This document shows, piece by piece, positions 63,788-64,000 of a DNA stretch of 64,000 nucleotides. Each line of letters begins with the position of its first letter. Position 1 is the stretch's first letter. The position numbers were made by a program, and so were the translations under genes. The stretch is from contig NZ_JAAZUH010000002.1 in the NCBI RefSeq assembly GCF_013185915.1, forward strand, positions 558,001-622,000, written 5' to 3'. This stretch comes from Stenotrophomonas bentonitica. GTDB lineage: Bacteria > Pseudomonadota > Gammaproteobacteria > Xanthomonadales > Xanthomonadaceae. Under the pieces are notes generated by a model, which worked only from the letters and a program-made list of their open reading frames with translations, was not told the DNA's origin and made no database searches.

Positions 63788-64000
63788 ATGTTGAAGCTTG
63801 CGCCGTTTGCGTTCCTCATCATGTGGGGCAGCGGCGCTGTGTTCGTGAAGCTGGGACTTGAAGAAGTGTCAGTCTGGCCCTTCCTGGCGGTCAGGGCAGG
63901 GGGGGCCTTCCTGGTGCTCACCGCAGTCTGCATCTTTGCATTCAGGGGGCAGATTGCTGCCCGACTGTTCGGATACCCTGCCGCGGTTCTAGGGAAGCTG
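63788..64000 (+). CDS. EamA-family exporter, cut by the window end
   Basis: The first 71 residues of a drug/metabolite transporter (KLAPFAFLIMWGSGAVFVKLGL; PFLAVRAGGAFLVLTAVCIF); the gene continues past the window. It lies 24 bp after the hydroxylase, likely in one operon, and may export the hydroxylated product. A GTG at 63770 in frame is an alternative start. Confidence 0.82.
   Translation, partial: MLKLAPFAFLIMWGSGAVFVKLGLEEVSVWPFLAVRAGGAFLVLTAVCIFAFRGQIAARLFGYPAAVLGKL

Overview
The window is a high-GC gammaproteobacterial chromosome segment that looks like Stenotrophomonas (S. maltophilia complex or a close relative). Support: the emrRCAB and macABC efflux operons in the arrangement described for S. 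maltophilia, many GTAG-headed palindromic repeats of the SMAG type, three tRNA-Leu(CAG) genes, and Xanthomonadaceae-like versions of rnr, rlmB, nth, rlmKL and pst.

Layout. 0-8.3 kb: parC (minus), then emrR-emrC-emrA-emrB (plus), then a gene-free stretch rich in palindromes. 8.3-13.5 kb: three tRNA-Leu genes around a glutathione S-transferase, then rnr, a GFA-family protein and rlmB. 13.5-23.7 kb: macABC (minus) divergent from a response regulator/kinase pair, then a large membrane diguanylate cyclase. 23.8-27.6 kb: rnt, then a copper-type RiPP operon (ECF sigma, HvfA with six EGKCG motifs, HvfB/DUF692, HvfC/DUF2063, DoxX). 27.7-38.4 kb: a phosphate locus (phoU, pstB, pstA, pstC, two pstS paralogs, an OprP-like porin) with PHO-box-like sites. 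A four-gene island of lower GC sits inside it at 34.1-37.0 kb. 38.4-49.7 kb: nth, an FKBP-like protein, a Nudix-DUF1289 fusion, a rhodanese, an amidase, an alpha/beta hydrolase, rlmKL, an iron-type PepSY trio with a Fur-box-like site, and a class V aminotransferase. 49.9-62.3 kb: DUF445, a chromosomal ParB-like protein, an omega-aminotransferase, an MFS symporter, a hemerythrin, a two-receiver diguanylate cyclase, puuB, puuA, a potF-like gene and a flavin monooxygenase. 62.9-64 kb: an L-proline 3-hydroxylase homologue and an EamA exporter that runs off the end.

The most notable find is the island at 34.1-37.0 kb. A 32-residue peptide gene has a strong ribosome binding site and carries a Glu-Glu-Asp triplet in its middle. 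A terminator-like hairpin follows. Next come a MccB/PaaA-type adenylating enzyme with an N-terminal peptide-recognition region, a 2-oxoglutarate/Fe(II) oxygenase starting at TTG, and an EamA exporter, all overlapping, and then a terminator. This matches the logic of the pantocin A pathway (PaaP, PaaA, PaaB, PaaC), in which the core comes from Glu-Glu-Asn. I read it as a pantocin-like RiPP antimetabolite cluster that probably arrived by horizontal transfer between two phosphate-regulated genes.

A second pair of atypical composition (proline hydroxylase plus EamA exporter) lies at the right edge, and the HvfA operon is a second RiPP system. The window therefore holds two peptide-modification systems and one amino-acid-modification locus. 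No CRISPR array, prophage or insertion sequence was seen.
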